A stretch of DNA of 31,608 nt, from IMG/VR virus record IMGVR_UViG_3300023184_000364, positions 1 to 31,608 of that record. One strand, 5' to 3'. The position numbers and the translations under genes were made by a program. Positions 31,003 to 31,608 of this stretch are shown piece by piece. The stretch comes from a virus. Positions within the stretch are counted from its first letter, which is position 1. Every line of letters begins with the position of its first letter. Below the pieces are notes generated by a model, which was not told the DNA's origin, searched no databases, and was given only the letters and a program-made list of their open reading frames with translations.

Positions 31003-31485
31003 ATGGCACTTTTTCGTTCCACTCCGCAAATCTTCACGCTTTATGACACGACACTTACTCAAGCCCTTTCAACCGCCTTTGTTTCTTCTGCTAAACAGAT
31101 CACGCTTCCTGCTGGAACATACCAATATGAAGGATGGGTGGGCGGCGATACTGCCTCAACCACAGGGGGAGTATCCCTTCAACTTTCCTCATTAACTGGG
31201 TCTGGTTGCTTTATAATTAGAGTAAGCCGTGGTAACGGATATTTTTCATTAACCACAGACCAAGGAGCATCACGCAGAGCAGATTCAAACGCTCAGCTAC
31301 ACGCAAGCGTAAATATGGATGGCGGTGCAACCTCTAAGAATGTTTCTGGTTGGATCAATGGAACTCTAATTTTAACAAGCGCACAAACCTTTGGACTTCA
31401 AGTTGCTCAAAGGACAATAACCGATGCAAGCAATCCCGCCATTATGTCGACTGGTTGTTACATCAAATACACAAAAATAGCCTAA
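31003..31485 (+). CDS. Beta-sandwich tail/fibre protein (160 aa)
   Basis: Strand-rich protein of one probable jelly-roll or C1q/TNF-like domain: AKQITLPAGTYQYEGWVGG, GCFIIRVSRGNGYF and a final SGWINGTLILTSAQTFGL. It lacks signal peptide and membrane segments. It has a good ribosome-binding site (GAGGAG 7 nt upstream). Being the last complete tail gene, it may be a receptor-binding tip or a virion decoration protein. The stop overlaps the next start (TAATG). Confidence 0.55.
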   Translation: MALFRSTPQIFTLYDTTLTQALSTAFVSSAKQITLPAGTYQYEGWVGGDTASTTGGVSLQLSSLTGSGCFIIRVSRGNGYFSLTTDQGASRRADSNAQLHASVNMDGGATSKNVSGWINGTLILTSAQTFGLQVAQRTITDASNPAIMSTGCYIKYTKIA

Positions 31486-31608
31486 TGCCCCTCCTCCTCC
31501 TCACCCTCTGCCTCTGCTCATGTTCTCCCAAACAGCAACATGACCAAGAAACGCATACCATATATCCAAATACGGCAACTATGCAGGCCGCCGAAGATGC
31601 AGGCCGTA
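31485..31608 (+). CDS. Start of a lipoprotein, truncated at window end
   Basis: Only the first 41 codons are present. The product starts with a short hydrophobic segment (MPLLLLTLCLCSC) and a lipobox-like LCSC, with cysteine 13 the likely lipidated residue, followed by a polar Gln/His/Asp-rich region (SPKQQHDQETHT). A short lipoprotein right after the tail genes would fit an outer-membrane spanin (Rz1-like) or a superinfection-blocking lipoprotein. It overlaps the previous stop (TAATG). Confidence 0.5.
   Translation, partial: MPLLLLTLCLCSCSPKQQHDQETHTIYPNTATMQAAEDAGR

Noticed and set aside
1-31608. CRISPR array
   Set aside because: No set of regularly spaced 25-40 nt direct repeats was seen; the only regular repeats are the 8-bp boxes near 8.5 kb.

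Overview
The window is a stretch of a tailed temperate bacteriophage, about 31.6 kb, with no recognisable host genes. The head genes are lambda-like: a Nu1-type small terminase, a GpA-type large terminase, a lambda-type portal, and a protease/scaffold followed by a HK97-fold-like capsid protein. A tape-measure gene is present and no sheath gene was seen, so a siphovirus-type tail is the best inference. The host is probably Gram-negative, but its phylum cannot be fixed from this sequence. Verrucomicrobiota is only an impression from the protein style. The first bases are a 23-nt C run that looks like a sequencing or assembly edge, and the last gene is cut by the right end.

Layout. (1) 1-1573: leftward tyrosine integrase and a 25-bp copy of a tRNA 3' end (T arm plus acceptor strand), the likely attP core. 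Int lies on one side of the core and the rest of the phage on the other, as expected for an uncut attP in an unintegrated genome. (2) 1772-5907: rightward early genes, tightly packed and often overlapping by ATGA/GTGA. They include two tiny membrane proteins, a three-hairpin non-coding stretch, an AT-rich ParB/Srx-like protein, a winged-helix-like protein, an AT-rich unknown gene next to a PD-(D/E)XK nuclease, a helix-turn-helix protein and a plasmid/phage-type regulatory protein. (3) 5904-8700: a primase-helicase followed by a repeat-rich locus with the features of a replication origin: oppositely oriented ACCATG boxes, a GC alternating tract, an AT-rich patch and a long inverted repeat. (4) 8736-15678: terminase, portal, a probable membrane-protein cargo gene, protease/scaffold and major capsid protein, then a hairpin terminator. 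(5) 15745-19362: a cargo block of two glycosyltransferases and a methyltransferase, then a single leftward secreted-protein gene. (6) 19419-22200: head completion and tail tube/assembly genes. (7) 22204-31608: a short tape measure, unrecognised tail-tip proteins, large beta-rich tail proteins, fibre-like proteins, and the start of a lipoprotein that may open the lysis module.

How it works together. The integrase would recombine at the tRNA-end core. The early genes and primase-helicase would start replication at or near 8.35-8.65 kb using the host polymerase. Terminase would package DNA into heads matured by the protease. The glycosyl/methyltransferase block sits inside the virion operon and could decorate capsid, tail or a host surface glycan. 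No CI-like repressor, holin or complete lysin is visible; these probably lie beyond the right edge.

Most genes are GC-rich and dense in GATC and GCGGCCGC. The genes at 2370-3242, 3648-4554, 13303-13818 and 28530-29701 look more AT-rich and are probably later acquisitions.
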